Shown here: positions 34,936 through 44,457 of the stretch, one piece after another
How the letters are laid out: each line of letters opens with the position of its first letter
Position numbering within the stretch: position 1 is the first letter of the stretch
NCBI RefSeq assembly: GCF_000948415.1
Contig: NZ_JYII01000006.1
Span: forward strand, 1 to 64,000
Direction: 5' to 3'
DNA: 64,000 bases
Source of the DNA: Thalassospira sp. HJ
GTDB lineage: Bacteria; Pseudomonadota; Alphaproteobacteria; Rhodospirillales; Thalassospiraceae
The notes under the pieces: model-generated
Seen by the model: the letters and a program-made list of their open reading frames with translations, nothing else
Told to the model about the DNA's origin: nothing
Databases searched by the model: none
Program-made: the position numbers and the translations under genes

Positions 34936-36546
34936 ATGGTGAAAATGACGACTTCCGTGGAACGCAGACGCTTTTTGAAATCCATCGCCGCCGCCGGCCT
35001 GATCCTGCCGGGCATGTCGCTTTACAGCCATGCGATGGCCGAGGTCCCCGGGCTTGATCTGGGCAATGCGCAAAGCTTTGACTTTACCAGCCTGATCGAA
35101 CGCGCTAAGGGAATGGCGACCGAACCCTATGAAGCACCCGTTGCGCCAAACCCGGAAATTGTCGGGCGTATTGATTACGACACCCATGGCAAGCTGCATT
35201 ACAAACGCGACCATTCGCCGTTTTCCGATGGATCAGGCACCTATCCGCTGACGTTCTTCCATCTTGGTATGTATTTCGCGAAGCCCGTGCATATGTATCT
35301 TCTGGAAAACGGGCAAGCGCGCGAAGTGATCTATAAGCCCGATTACTTTGACATGCCCGAAGACAGCATTGCCCGCCAACTGCCCGCCAACAGCGGCTTT
35401 GCCGGTTTCCGCTTGCATGAGAATCAGGCGCGTGATGACTGGAAAACGCAAGACTGGGCGGCGTTCCTTGGTGCATCCTATTTCCGCGCCATCGGTGATG
35501 AGGGCCAATATGGCCTATCGGCACGTGGCATCGCGGTCAATACCGCAACCTCGACCCCGGAAGAATTCCCCGATTTCCGTCAGTTCTTTATCGAGCCTGC
35601 GAAAAATCCCGAAGATCCGGTCACGGTCTATGCCCTGCTGGATGGGCCGAGCATCACCGGTGCCTATAAGTTCCTGCTGTATCGCGGCGAAGGGGTGACG
35701 ATGGATGTCGAAAAACATCTGTTTGTCCGAAAAGACATCGAACGCCTTGGCATCGCACCACTGACCAGCATGTTCTGGTATTCCGAACAGAACAAATCGT
35801 TCCGCTTTGACTGGCGACCGGAAGTGCATGACAGCGACGGCTTGGAACTTTGGACCGGTGGTGGCGAGCGCATCTGGCGACAGCTCAATAACCCCGAAAC
35901 CATCCGCGCATCGGCCTTTGGCGATCATAACCCGCGCGGTTTTGGCCTGATGCAGCGAGATCGCGATGTGAAAAACTATCTGGATGGTGTGCGCTATCAC
36001 CGCCGCCCGAGCCTATGGGTCGAACCGAAAGGCGAGTGGAATGATGGTGCTGTTCAGCTGATCGAAATCCCGACCGACGATGAAATCCACGATAACATCG
36101 CGGCCTTCTGGGTACCGAATGGCGAAGCCAAGGCGGGCAACAGCTATCAGTTTAAATACCGCCTGCACTGGCAGGCCCAAAACCCATTCCCGGTCACGGA
36201 ACTGGCAACTGCCACTGCTACCCGCATGGGCCGCGGCGGGGAGCCCGGCACTAACCGCCCGAAAGACGAGATCAAGTTTTCCGTCGAGTTCGAAGGCGAG
36301 GTTCTTGGAACCCTTGCCTATGGTGAATTCCCGGAAGTGGTTGTGACATCCTCGCGCGGCGAGATTGTCCGCACCAAGATCGAACCGATCATGGATACCC
36401 GCATCTGGCGCGCGGCCTTTGACCTTAAGGCGGCTGGCACCGATCCGGTTGACCTGCGGATGTATCTGAAACGCGGCGACGCACCACTCAGCGAAACCTG
36501 GATGTTCCAGCATTTGCCGGCACTGAGTAATCAGCAACACCAATAG
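34936..36546 (+). CDS. opgD: Glucan biosynthesis protein, OpgD/OpgG family, Tat-exported
   Basis: A 536-residue periplasmic protein of the MdoG/MdoD family that shapes osmoregulated periplasmic glucans. The N-terminus has a twin-arginine motif (VERRRFLKS) and hydrophobic stretch ending near AMA, as in OpgD rather than Sec-dependent OpgG. Conserved blocks include LGASYFRAIGDEGQYGLSAR, EEFPDFRQF, DGPSITGAYKF, HDSDGLELW and RPSLWVEPKGEW. The start may be 34936 or the ATG at 34945. No opgH glucosyltransferase gene is adjacent, so this is an orphan copy in the window. Confidence 0.9.
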   Translation: MVKMTTSVERRRFLKSIAAAGLILPGMSLYSHAMAEVPGLDLGNAQSFDFTSLIERAKGMATEPYEAPVAPNPEIVGRIDYDTHGKLHYKRDHSPFSDGSGTYPLTFFHLGMYFAKPVHMYLLENGQAREVIYKPDYFDMPEDSIARQLPANSGFAGFRLHENQARDDWKTQDWAAFLGASYFRAIGDEGQYGLSARGIAVNTATSTPEEFPDFRQFFIEPAKNPEDPVTVYALLDGPSITGAYKFLLYRGEGVTMDVEKHLFVRKDIERLGIAPLTSMFWYSEQNKSFRFDWRPEVHDSDGLELWTGGGERIWRQLNNPETIRASAFGDHNPRGFGLMQRDRDVKNYLDGVRYHRRPSLWVEPKGEWNDGAVQLIEIPTDDEIHDNIAAFWVPNGEAKAGNSYQFKYRLHWQAQNPFPVTELATATATRMGRGGEPGTNRPKDEIKFSVEFEGEVLGTLAYGEFPEVVVTSSRGEIVRTKIEPIMDTRIWRAAFDLKAAGTDPVDLRMYLKRGDAPLSETWMFQHLPALSNQQHQ

Positions 36547-36611
36547 CTTAATCTTAGGGAAGCTAACCGCACATAAGATAATTAAAGAAGCAAACAAATC
36601 ATTTAGAGACG

Positions 36612-37649
36612 CTAGGAGCGCTTGTCCAAAGCATCAAAGTTTGGCTGCTGGACAAATTGCCATATTGGCAACTGCCCACTTTTGTATTCCTTACTCACAA
36701 GGGGATTAAGCCAATTTGGCCGCTGAACAGCAAGCAATTGAACAACCTTATTATCAGCGACAGTTTTTTCTGTGTAATACCTTGAGAAAATAGAACTCAA
36801 GGTGCCAATAGTGTTAAGGCCGTATTGAGGAGGCTCACCAGCATAGCTCTCATATTCGACGGCAATCAGTTCATCATTCTCCATAACTGCCGTTGGCGGC
36901 TTCTCCAGCCAATCGCCGTAGAACATTAATGTCAATGCCACCTCTTGCTCGTTTGCATCAAGAATCTCTCTGTCCTCACTGAATAACTTAACGCCACCGA
37001 TTGTGAAGGATGCTTGATCATGTTCGTTAATGTTGCTCGGTTTGCTCTGATCCACCAAGACCCGTAACCTTAACGGGGAACGTGTTCCTATCTGGCGGTC
37101 GCCCAATTCAGAGAACTCGTTAACCAACAGTGCATCACACATACTTAACTTCAAATCACCAGATTCGTTTAGAAGTTTATCTGGTGAAATCACTGTCCAT
37201 ATGCGCCACTTCGCCCAATAAATTGCGAGTTTAAGTTCAGCACCAGTTTCCTGTGAGTAAGCATTAAGTCTGTTAAAATATGAGGCTGTCATCAACCGTC
37301 TTTTTTTGTTGCCGTGCTCTCTTTCGAAGACATTTTTGACTTCGACTAGCCACTGCCTACCGTCCTTCAGCACCACTCTGATATCCGGCGCAATATAGGA
37401 CTCTTCTGGAAACACCCTTCCAACGTCCTCGTGCTTTAAGAGTTTGAACTCACCTAAGCTCACCAACGTCGACATAAACATTGCCTCGACTCTCTGTCCG
37501 TACAACAGGATATCGTCTTGTAGTCCTTGTTCGATTGCCTTCTCGACGTGAGCAGAAAAAGCTGACTTTGTGCTTGGATCATGAAGCGAGACTTTTTGCT
37601 CCACCCCGAACTTTGCGTACTCACCAAATAGGTCAAATGGCTTTTTCAT
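36612..37649 (-). CDS. Orphan PD-(D/E)XK nuclease-like protein of unknown function
   Basis: A 345-residue protein I cannot assign to a named family. Residues 88-105 contain APDIRVV followed 14 residues later by WLVEVKN, that is D89 and E103-x-K105, the active-site spacing of PD-(D/E)XK nucleases; E55 in a preceding helix could be the fourth residue. The rest is mixed alpha/beta with a C-terminal region ending in NFDALDKRS. The gene and its flanks are visibly more AT-rich than neighbours and use codons such as TTA and AGA freely, which suggests horizontal transfer. It stands alone between opgD and tadA, as single-gene defence or DNA-processing genes often do. Confidence 0.65.
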   Translation of the reverse strand: MKKPFDLFGEYAKFGVEQKVSLHDPSTKSAFSAHVEKAIEQGLQDDILLYGQRVEAMFMSTLVSLGEFKLLKHEDVGRVFPEESYIAPDIRVVLKDGRQWLVEVKNVFEREHGNKKRRLMTASYFNRLNAYSQETGAELKLAIYWAKWRIWTVISPDKLLNESGDLKLSMCDALLVNEFSELGDRQIGTRSPLRLRVLVDQSKPSNINEHDQASFTIGGVKLFSEDREILDANEQEVALTLMFYGDWLEKPPTAVMENDELIAVEYESYAGEPPQYGLNTIGTLSSIFSRYYTEKTVADNKVVQLLAVQRPNWLNPLVSKEYKSGQLPIWQFVQQPNFDALDKRS

Positions 37650-37709
37650 GCAGCCCCGCTAACATACTGATGATATTTGACATTTCGTAATTTCGAATAC
37701 GATGGAGAG

Positions 37710-38162
37710 TTAACGCAGCGACCCAAAGAAGTCCTTCAGAAGCTTGGCAGCTTCGACCTCGCCAATGCCGCCATAGACTTCCGGGCGGTGATGGCAGCTT
37801 GTGCTTTCAAACACGCGCGGGCCGTGATCCACCCCGCCGCCCTTGGGGTCGTAGGCCCCGAAATAGACACGCCGCAGACGGGCAAATGAAATGGCGGTCG
37901 CGCACATCGGGCAGGGTTCAAGTGTGACGTAAAGATCGCAATTGGGAAGCCTAGGTTCGCCCTTGGCCCCGGCGGCCGCCCGGATGACGAGGATTTCGGC
38001 GTGCGCAGTCGGATCGTTCATTTCCTCGGTCAGGTTACCGGCGCGCGCAAGCACCTCGCCACTATCAGCATCGACCAGAACGGCACCGACGGGCACTTCG
38101 CCGCGCCGGGCGGCGGCACGGGCTTCTTCAAGCGCCATGTCCATATAGCTGTCTGCACTCAT
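37710..38162 (-). CDS. tadA: tRNA-specific adenosine deaminase
   Basis: A 150-residue zinc deaminase converting A34 to inosine in the tRNA-Arg anticodon. The active site is complete: HAE in PTAHAEILVIR and PCPMC in TLEPCPMCATAI, with EVPVGAVLVD at the start and the RVYFGAYDPKGGGVDHG block. The ATG at 38162 is used (MSADSYMDMALEEAR). Probably monocistronic; the long gap upstream separates it from the divergent amidotransferase gene. Confidence 0.95.
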   Translation of the reverse strand: MSADSYMDMALEEARAAARRGEVPVGAVLVDADSGEVLARAGNLTEEMNDPTAHAEILVIRAAAGAKGEPRLPNCDLYVTLEPCPMCATAISFARLRRVYFGAYDPKGGGVDHGPRVFESTSCHHRPEVYGGIGEVEAAKLLKDFFGSLR

Positions 38163-38431
38163 GATCTTTCCATCCCGCTTGTGCCTTGTGACAGGATACC
38201 GCCGCCTTGCGGCTGATCCTGCTTTTACTTCATTTTAGGGCGTTAAGGTCCAAAGTGCTAGCAAGCAGATATTCGGTCAAGCCATCATCAAGGCGTATCG
38301 CCATGGCTTGCAACCAGTGACTGTTTGCACAGAACGCATGGACCATCGGCGTGAATTGCCGTTGCCCTTAAAGGGTTACACAGGTAGTTTCCCGCTAACT
38401 TTAATTCTCCAGCACCAAGGTTGTTTTCATC

Positions 38432-39154
38432 ATGACCACGCGCAAGCCGATCATTGGTATCACACTCGATTCCGAAGAACCGGGCGGATATTCCAAATTC
38501 CCGTGGTATGCGCTGCGTGAAAACTATGCCGGTGCCGTGACCGAGGCTGGCGGCATTCCGATGCCCCTGCCCCATGAAGTTGAACTGGTGCCCGATCTGC
38601 TGGACCTGATTGACGGGCTGGTCGTGACGGGCGGTGCGTTTGACGTTGACCCGACCCTGTTTGGCGCAACAGAAACCCATGACACGGTTGTCACCAAGGA
38701 TCGGCGCACCAAATTTGAATGGGCGATGGCCGAAGGTGCGCTTAAACGCGACATGCCGGTTCTGGGCATTTGCGGTGGTCAGCAGCTATTGAACGTTATT
38801 CTGGGTGGATCGCTGATCCAGCATATCCCCGATAGCGTTGAGAACTGCCTGCCGCACGAACAGCCAAACCCACGCAACGAGCCGGGCCATGATGTGACAG
38901 TTGAACCGAATACGCTTCTGGCCAAAATCGTTGGCGATGTGAAAACACTGTCGGTCAATTCCGCCCACCATCAGGCGGTTGAGGGGGTTGGCCCGGATGT
39001 GATCATCAATTCCTATGCGCCCGATGGCGTGATCGAGGGGATTGAGCATCCGAAATATCGTTATTGTCTCGGGGTCCAGTGGCATCCCGAATTCCATATC
39101 AGTTCGGGCGATGCGAAGATTTTCGACGCCCTGATTTCCGAGGCCCGCCAATGA
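38432..39154 (+). CDS. Class I glutamine amidotransferase-like hydrolase (peptidase C26, PuuD-like)
   Basis: A 240-residue protein with the class I triad: Cys in LGICGGQQLLNVILGG, His and Glu in QWHPEFHIS. KPIIGITLDSEEPGG and VTGGAFDVDPTLFG are typical of gamma-glutamyl-gamma-aminobutyrate hydrolases, which cleave gamma-glutamyl amides in putrescine degradation. There are no other Puu genes nearby, so substrate is uncertain. The stop overlaps the next start as ATGA, coupling it to the pseudouridine synthase. Confidence 0.85.
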   Translation: MTTRKPIIGITLDSEEPGGYSKFPWYALRENYAGAVTEAGGIPMPLPHEVELVPDLLDLIDGLVVTGGAFDVDPTLFGATETHDTVVTKDRRTKFEWAMAEGALKRDMPVLGICGGQQLLNVILGGSLIQHIPDSVENCLPHEQPNPRNEPGHDVTVEPNTLLAKIVGDVKTLSVNSAHHQAVEGVGPDVIINSYAPDGVIEGIEHPKYRYCLGVQWHPEFHISSGDAKIFDALISEARQ

Positions 39155-40398
39155 GCGACAAAAACACCACCCCGGATGACAACAAGCCCGAACGCATTGC
39201 CAAGCGCATTGCGCGTTCCGGTGTTTGCTCCCGCCGCGATGCCGAACGCATGATCGCCGAAGGTCTCGTGCGCCTTAATGGCAAGAAGCTTGATAGCCCG
39301 GCCGTGACCGTCACCGACGAAGACGAGATCATCGTTGATGGCAAGCCGCTGCCGGAAAAGGAAAAGCCGCGTCTTTGGCGCCTGTTTAAAAAGCGCGGTC
39401 TGGTCACCAGCCACCGCGACGAACAGGGCCGCGATACGGTATTCGAACATCTGCCAAGCTATGTACCGCGCGTGATTTCGGTCGGGCGACTTGATTTGAA
39501 CTCCGAAGGGTTGTTGTTGCTAACCAACGATGGCGAGCTTGCCCGTTATCTTGAACTGCCTGCCACCGGCTGGGCGCGCCGTTATCGCGTGCGCGTGCAT
39601 GGTCAGATCGACCAAGCAAAGCTCAAACAGCTTGAAGACGGTGTCACGGTCGATGGGGTTAATTACGGCTCCATCCATGCCGAGGTTGATGTTCAAAAAG
39701 GCACCAATGCCTGGATGACCGTAACACTGCGTGAAGGCAAGAACCGTGAAATCCGCCGTGTCATGGAACATCTTGGCTGGCCGGTGACGCGTCTGATGCG
39801 TGTTTCCTATGGACCGTTCCAGCTGGGCAACCTGGCGCCTGGCGAGTGCGAGGAAGTCACTGGCAAGGTAATGAAGGAACAGCTCGCTGCCTTCTTCAAG
39901 GGCGACTATTCCAAGGTTTCCGAAAAGAAATCGGTTGCCCGTGGCGGCACCGCGCGCCCGAAGGCACCCCGCACGGTCTTTGGCCAACCGGCGCAGCGCA
40001 AACGCCCGCAAGGCGGCCCGAGTACCAATGCTAATGCCGATGACACTGCCGAACAACGCGAAACCCGTGAACGTTCCAGTTCGGCCCGCAAGGGGCCGCG
40101 TATCGGTGCAGCACCGCGCGCAGGTGGACGCGGCAAACCGGCATCCGGCGCGGGTCGGCAGGAACGCGATATGCGCGAAGAACGCGGATCAGCACGCCCG
40201 ACCAACAAGGGCCGTGGTCGTTACAGTGCGGATGGCAAGGCTGCTGCTGGTCGGGATGGTGGACGTGACGCCGGACGCGGGGCCGGACGCAATAGCGGCC
40301 CTGATGGCGCACGTGGTAAGCAAGCCAACAAACCCGGCGGCAAACCCACCGGTCGCAAGCCTGCCGGCAACCGCCCGCGCGGCGGCAAGAAGGACTAA
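39151..40398 (+). CDS. rluB: RsuA/RluB-family rRNA pseudouridine synthase with long basic tail
   Basis: A 415-residue pseudouridine synthase, most like RluB (U2605 of 23S rRNA). An S4 RNA-binding domain (RIAKRIARSGVCSRRDAERM) is followed by the catalytic domain with the aspartate in VGRLDLNSEGLLLLTNDGEL and the block EGKNREIRRVMEHLGWPVTR. From about residue 250 a low-complexity tail of some 165 residues rich in Arg, Gly, Ala, Lys and Pro follows, probably disordered and RNA-binding. The start at 39151 overlaps the preceding stop; rsmD begins five bases after its end. Confidence 0.9.
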   Translation: MSDKNTTPDDNKPERIAKRIARSGVCSRRDAERMIAEGLVRLNGKKLDSPAVTVTDEDEIIVDGKPLPEKEKPRLWRLFKKRGLVTSHRDEQGRDTVFEHLPSYVPRVISVGRLDLNSEGLLLLTNDGELARYLELPATGWARRYRVRVHGQIDQAKLKQLEDGVTVDGVNYGSIHAEVDVQKGTNAWMTVTLREGKNREIRRVMEHLGWPVTRLMRVSYGPFQLGNLAPGECEEVTGKVMKEQLAAFFKGDYSKVSEKKSVARGGTARPKAPRTVFGQPAQRKRPQGGPSTNANADDTAEQRETRERSSSARKGPRIGAAPRAGGRGKPASGAGRQERDMREERGSARPTNKGRGRYSADGKAAAGRDGGRDAGRGAGRNSGPDGARGKQANKPGGKPTGRKPAGNRPRGGKKD

Positions 40399-40403
40399 GG
40401 CCA

Positions 40404-40973
40404 ATGCGGATTGTTGGCGGCACCCATCGCGGGCGGGTCTTGAGCGCGCCGGAAGGACGCGACACACGCCCAACGCTTGATCGCGTGCGCGAGGCGCTTT
40501 TTAGCATCCTTTCCCACGCATCGCGCTGGTATGAGGACGACTTCAATCCGCTTTATGACGGCATCATCCTTGATGCCTTTGCCGGGTCCGGCGCGCTTGG
40601 CCTTGAGGCCATTTCACGTGGAGCCGATCAGGCCGTGTTCTTTGATAATGACCGCAAGGCGATTGCGATTATTGAACAGAATATCGAGGCGCTTCGCATT
40701 TCCGATCAGGCCCGCGCCCAGCGTGCAGACGCAACCAAGCCGCCGCGCGCCAGTCAGCCTGCCAGCATGGTCTTCCTTGATCCGCCTTATGGCAAAGACT
40801 TGATCGCGCCCAGCATCACAGCCCTCGCCAAGGCCGGCTGGATTGATGGCAACACCCTGATTGTTGCCGAACGCGATCCACGTGATCCGGAGATCAGCCT
40901 TGATGGGTTTGATCTTTGTGACAGTCGCAAATATGGCCGTTGCCAGATTGATATCGGCCGTTTTTCCGCCTGA
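40404..40973 (+). CDS. rsmD: 16S rRNA (guanine966-N2)-methyltransferase RsmD
   Basis: A 189-residue SAM methyltransferase acting on G966 of 16S rRNA. MRIVGGTHRGRVL is the standard opening, then RPTLDRVREALFSIL, motif I LDAFAGSGALGLEAISRGA and the catalytic NPPY-type motif as DPPYGKD. AAGG lies just before the ATG, which is five bases after the rluB stop, so amidotransferase, rluB and rsmD form one unit. Confidence 0.95.
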   Translation: MRIVGGTHRGRVLSAPEGRDTRPTLDRVREALFSILSHASRWYEDDFNPLYDGIILDAFAGSGALGLEAISRGADQAVFFDNDRKAIAIIEQNIEALRISDQARAQRADATKPPRASQPASMVFLDPPYGKDLIAPSITALAKAGWIDGNTLIVAERDPRDPEISLDGFDLCDSRKYGRCQIDIGRFSA

Positions 40974-41041
40974 TCCCGGCGTTACTGCCGTGCGGTTCAT
41001 TCTGTGTTAGATTTGAAGATCTTCTGAATTGGTTGATCGAT

Positions 41042-41626
41042 ATGAAACGCCTGCCTGAAGCCATCGCACCAGACAAGGATTTTGGTCGCCTTTTGCGCCA
41101 ATGGCGACGCACAAGCGATATCAAGCAATCGCGTCTGGCCGATATTCTAGGCGTAACCCAGGCAACCGTATCGCGCTGGGAAAGCGGTGCGCAAAGCCCG
41201 GCCCCACTGCAATATAACCTGATCCATCAGATGATGACGCGAAAGCGCAATTTCCGTCTGGATCACGCGATCAAACGGCTGGTGATGCATTCATCCCAGC
41301 GCGTGCATCTGATCGAAGATCGGTCGCATCGCTTGCTGTGTGTCTCAAGCCCGCGCGAGGCCGAATGGCAACGCGATGCCGCCCCCTTGCTGGGCACCTC
41401 ACTCTGGCGGTTTGCCACGCCGGAAATCGCATCGGCCGAAAAAAGCCTGCATGATCTGGGCTGGCATGAAGATCAGACTGATCATCTCACCTTTGAGAAC
41501 TCCCGCCGGGATGGCGATCCGTTGCGGATTGTTGACAGCTATATCCTGTGGGAGCGTTTTTTCCTCTCGGACGGCACGGCGGTTCGTCTGACTACGGGCT
41601 TTGATCAGCAACCAAATCACGTCTGA
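41042..41626 (+). CDS. XRE-family transcriptional regulator
   Basis: A 194-residue protein with an N-terminal Cro/CI helix-turn-helix (FGRLLRQWRRTSDIKQSRLADILGVTQATVSRWESG, residues about 16-50) and a C-terminal region of about 120 residues without a recognised name; its SPREAEWQRDAAPLLGTSLW block suggests a PAS-like ligand fold. The ATG at 41042 is used; a TTG lies three codons upstream. It stands just upstream of an MFS gene (97 bases) in the same direction and might regulate it. Confidence 0.8.
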   Translation: MKRLPEAIAPDKDFGRLLRQWRRTSDIKQSRLADILGVTQATVSRWESGAQSPAPLQYNLIHQMMTRKRNFRLDHAIKRLVMHSSQRVHLIEDRSHRLLCVSSPREAEWQRDAAPLLGTSLWRFATPEIASAEKSLHDLGWHEDQTDHLTFENSRRDGDPLRIVDSYILWERFFLSDGTAVRLTTGFDQQPNHV

Positions 41627-41722
41627 TCGCGGCACGCATATTTCATACGTGGCGTTCCGTGCGTCAAATCGGGTAATCAATTCACTCGCTCCGCTGCCCT
41701 CCCTGCCCCACGGAATTGACCG

Positions 41723-42871
41723 ATGCCGCCTATCACCGCTGTTATTGTTCTTTATGGACTGGGACTGACCGCCTCTATGCAGGTCGGGCTGATTGGGCCG
41801 ATTGCACCCGATTTGCACGCAGGTTTCGGGCTTAGTCAGGCGGAATTTGGCTTGGTGGCATCGCTGATCACGGCAGCAGGCGCACTTTGTGCCATCCCCG
41901 CCGGGGTGTGGGCCGCACGCGCGGGCCTGCGCAAGTCGATGGTGCTTGGCGGCGCGATGATGATTTTGGGCGCGTTGATCTTTGCCACCGCAAGCGTGAG
42001 CTCCCTTTTATATGTCGGGCGGTTGGTCACCAGTGTTGGCTATCTTCTGATTGTTGTTGGTGCGCCAAGCTGGATGGCCGCATTCAAGAACCCGAAACTG
42101 GTTGCCATGGCCATGAGCATCTGGGGCACCTTCATTCCGGTCGGTATTGCGCTGGGCAACTGGATCAGTGCGGCTGTGGTGACCTGGCTTGACTGGCGCC
42201 TTGCGGTTGGCGCCTGCACCCTACCGATCCTTGTTTTGCTGCCGCTTCTGGCCTTTATGGATAAACCTGAAACCGGCAGCACGCGCAGATCGCTGCTTTT
42301 GGGTGTGATCGGTGTTTTGAAATCCCGTGCCGCCCTTCAGGTTGCACTGACCTTTGCCGCCTTTGCCGGGGCAACGTCAGCCGCCCTTGCCTTCATGCCC
42401 GCCATGCTGGCCGATAATCTTGATATCGGCATCGCGCTCTCGGCCGGGATCATCGGCACCACCGCAATTGCCGGCAATGTCGTTGGTAGTGTTGCGGCTG
42501 GCACCGTTTTGGGCCGGGATGTTTCGGGCAGGACGATCCTGATGCTGTTCTTGCCAGCTATGGCCATTGCGATTTCAACCCTGTTTGTCAGCACATCGGT
42601 CCCGATCAGCATCACCGCATTGATCATCTTTAACATCTGTCAGGGTGCGGTTGCCGGGACCTGCTTTGCGCTATTGCCAAAGATCGCCAAGGACGGCCTT
42701 TCGATGCCGGCCCTGCAGGGCATGCTGGCCCAGTTTGCCGAGATTTTTGTCGTCATCGTGCCGCCTTTTGCCGGGGCGATGATTGATCAGAATGGCTGGG
42801 CCGGGGCAGCGGCGGTTTTGGGCGGGTTTTACGTTGCCGGCTTCCTGATCTCGCTGCGCAAGCAGGATTAG
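41723..42871 (+). CDS. MFS transporter of unknown substrate
   Basis: A 382-residue carrier with about 12 hydrophobic segments. The loop 2-3 motif AARAGLRKSMVLGGAMMILG is the usual MFS signature, and FGLSQAEFGLVASLITAAGA resembles the cyanate/NimT (CynX) and related subgroups, though no substrate can be read. The upstream XRE regulator may control it. No soluble enzyme is linked. Confidence 0.85.
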   Translation: MPPITAVIVLYGLGLTASMQVGLIGPIAPDLHAGFGLSQAEFGLVASLITAAGALCAIPAGVWAARAGLRKSMVLGGAMMILGALIFATASVSSLLYVGRLVTSVGYLLIVVGAPSWMAAFKNPKLVAMAMSIWGTFIPVGIALGNWISAAVVTWLDWRLAVGACTLPILVLLPLLAFMDKPETGSTRRSLLLGVIGVLKSRAALQVALTFAAFAGATSAALAFMPAMLADNLDIGIALSAGIIGTTAIAGNVVGSVAAGTVLGRDVSGRTILMLFLPAMAIAISTLFVSTSVPISITALIIFNICQGAVAGTCFALLPKIAKDGLSMPALQGMLAQFAEIFVVIVPPFAGAMIDQNGWAGAAAVLGGFYVAGFLISLRKQD

Positions 42872-42988
42872 GCAGTGTTCATTAGACGAAATTCATTTTG
42901 AAACTATACGATACGGTGGCTTGACCTATTCCGCGAAGCAGGCGACCCTTCCAACCCCAACAAAGTCAAAAAGATTTAGGGAAGTGGA

Positions 42989-44455
42989 ATGCAGTTGATC
43001 AAGGCCATCTTTATCGGACTGATATTGATCGGCCTGTCTGTTCTGGCTGTGTTTTTCATCTGGTTGGCACCCGTCGGTGCGGCCTATAGCGCAAAGATCA
43101 TGTGCTCTGCCATTTTTGTAAATGGCCTGACATCCACCCGTGCACGTGATGTCGATATTCTTGCCGACAATAATCCCCTGTTATCGCTGATTACGACCAA
43201 TGTAGATTTGCGCAATCAGACCGTCAGCGCCCATGCGTTTGGCTTTCGCAAGCGCTTTGCGGTCTACCGCCCGAATCTGGGCTGCACATTGGCCGATGAC
43301 GTCGATCATATTGCCCAGTTGCGCAACGCCACCCCGGTGATGAAACCGGTCGCGGCCAAGCCGCTTCTGACGACCCCGCCGCCGGCCAATGTGGATCGCC
43401 GGGCGCTGAATAACATCTTGTTTGATGTCATGGATGAGCCGGGCCTGCACCCGGAACGCCGCACGCGCGCGGTTGTCATCCTGCATGATGGCAAGGTGGT
43501 CGCCGAACGTTATGCCGAGGGGATTACTGCCGACACGCCGCTTCCCGGCTGGTCAATGACCAAAAGCGTTTTCAATGTCATCCTTGGCCGCATGCGGTAT
43601 GAGGGCATGATTTCCCATCTTCAGGACCCGGTTCTGATCAATGAATGGCAGGCAGAACCAAACGACCCGCGCGCGACCATCAATTATGATGATTTGCTTC
43701 GCATGCGAAGCGGGCTTGAGTTTGATGAAAGCTATGCCAATCCGCTATCCGACGTGGTCCAGATGCTGTTTATCGAACCGGCTGCGGCGGGCTATGCCGT
43801 TTCCATGCCGCTCGAACATACGCCGGGCAGCAATTTCGCCTATAATTCCGGGGCAAGTAATATCCTGTCCGCTGCGATCCGCAATCTGAGCGGGTCTCGC
43901 ACCACCTACCTCAGCCGCCCGACCGAACTTCTGTTCCGTCCGCTGGGCATGAGCAGTGCGGTGATTGAAACCGACCCGGAAGGCTATTTTATCGCTTCAA
44001 GCTTCATGCATGCATCCGCACGCGACTGGGCTAAGATCGGCCAGCTGTTCCTGCAAGATGGCGTATGGGATGGCGAACGCCTGTTGCCGGAAGGCTGGGT
44101 TGGCTATTCCACCAGCCCGGCGGCAGAAGACCCGTATGGTCTTTATGGGGCGCATTGGTGGCTTGATCTGCCCGGCAGCCGGAACGAAGACGGCACCCCG
44201 CGCGATGATATTACCCAACTGCCAGAAGACGCCTTTTTCTCGCTTGGTCATGATGGTCAATCGATGACGGTCATTCCGTCACGCGATCTGGTGGTTGTCC
44301 GCTTTGGGGTGACGCGCAATCGCAGTGCCTTTGACCTGCGCAAGTTCATTGCCGATCTGACAGCAGTATTCCCGGATAAAGCTAATCTGCCGCAACCTGA
44401 TGCCGAAAATCCGGAAGGCGGGCAAGACGCGGCAACCGAAGTAAATGACGGCTAG
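42989..44455 (+). CDS. Membrane-anchored serine hydrolase, class C beta-lactamase family
   Basis: A 488-residue protein with an N-terminal membrane segment (residues 7-33) and a penicillin-binding-like domain. The SxxK motif is S189-M-T-K192, the tyrosine motif is Y285-N-S287, and LGHDGQS supplies the HxG element. These proteins include esterases and D-amino-acid peptidases; true beta-lactamase activity is unlikely to be inferred from this alone. AGGGAAG lies before the ATG. Its stop nearly touches the convergent chrA stop. Confidence 0.87.
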   Translation: MQLIKAIFIGLILIGLSVLAVFFIWLAPVGAAYSAKIMCSAIFVNGLTSTRARDVDILADNNPLLSLITTNVDLRNQTVSAHAFGFRKRFAVYRPNLGCTLADDVDHIAQLRNATPVMKPVAAKPLLTTPPPANVDRRALNNILFDVMDEPGLHPERRTRAVVILHDGKVVAERYAEGITADTPLPGWSMTKSVFNVILGRMRYEGMISHLQDPVLINEWQAEPNDPRATINYDDLLRMRSGLEFDESYANPLSDVVQMLFIEPAAAGYAVSMPLEHTPGSNFAYNSGASNILSAAIRNLSGSRTTYLSRPTELLFRPLGMSSAVIETDPEGYFIASSFMHASARDWAKIGQLFLQDGVWDGERLLPEGWVGYSTSPAAEDPYGLYGAHWWLDLPGSRNEDGTPRDDITQLPEDAFFSLGHDGQSMTVIPSRDLVVVRFGVTRNRSAFDLRKFIADLTAVFPDKANLPQPDAENPEGGQDAATEVNDG

Positions 44456-44457
44456 CG

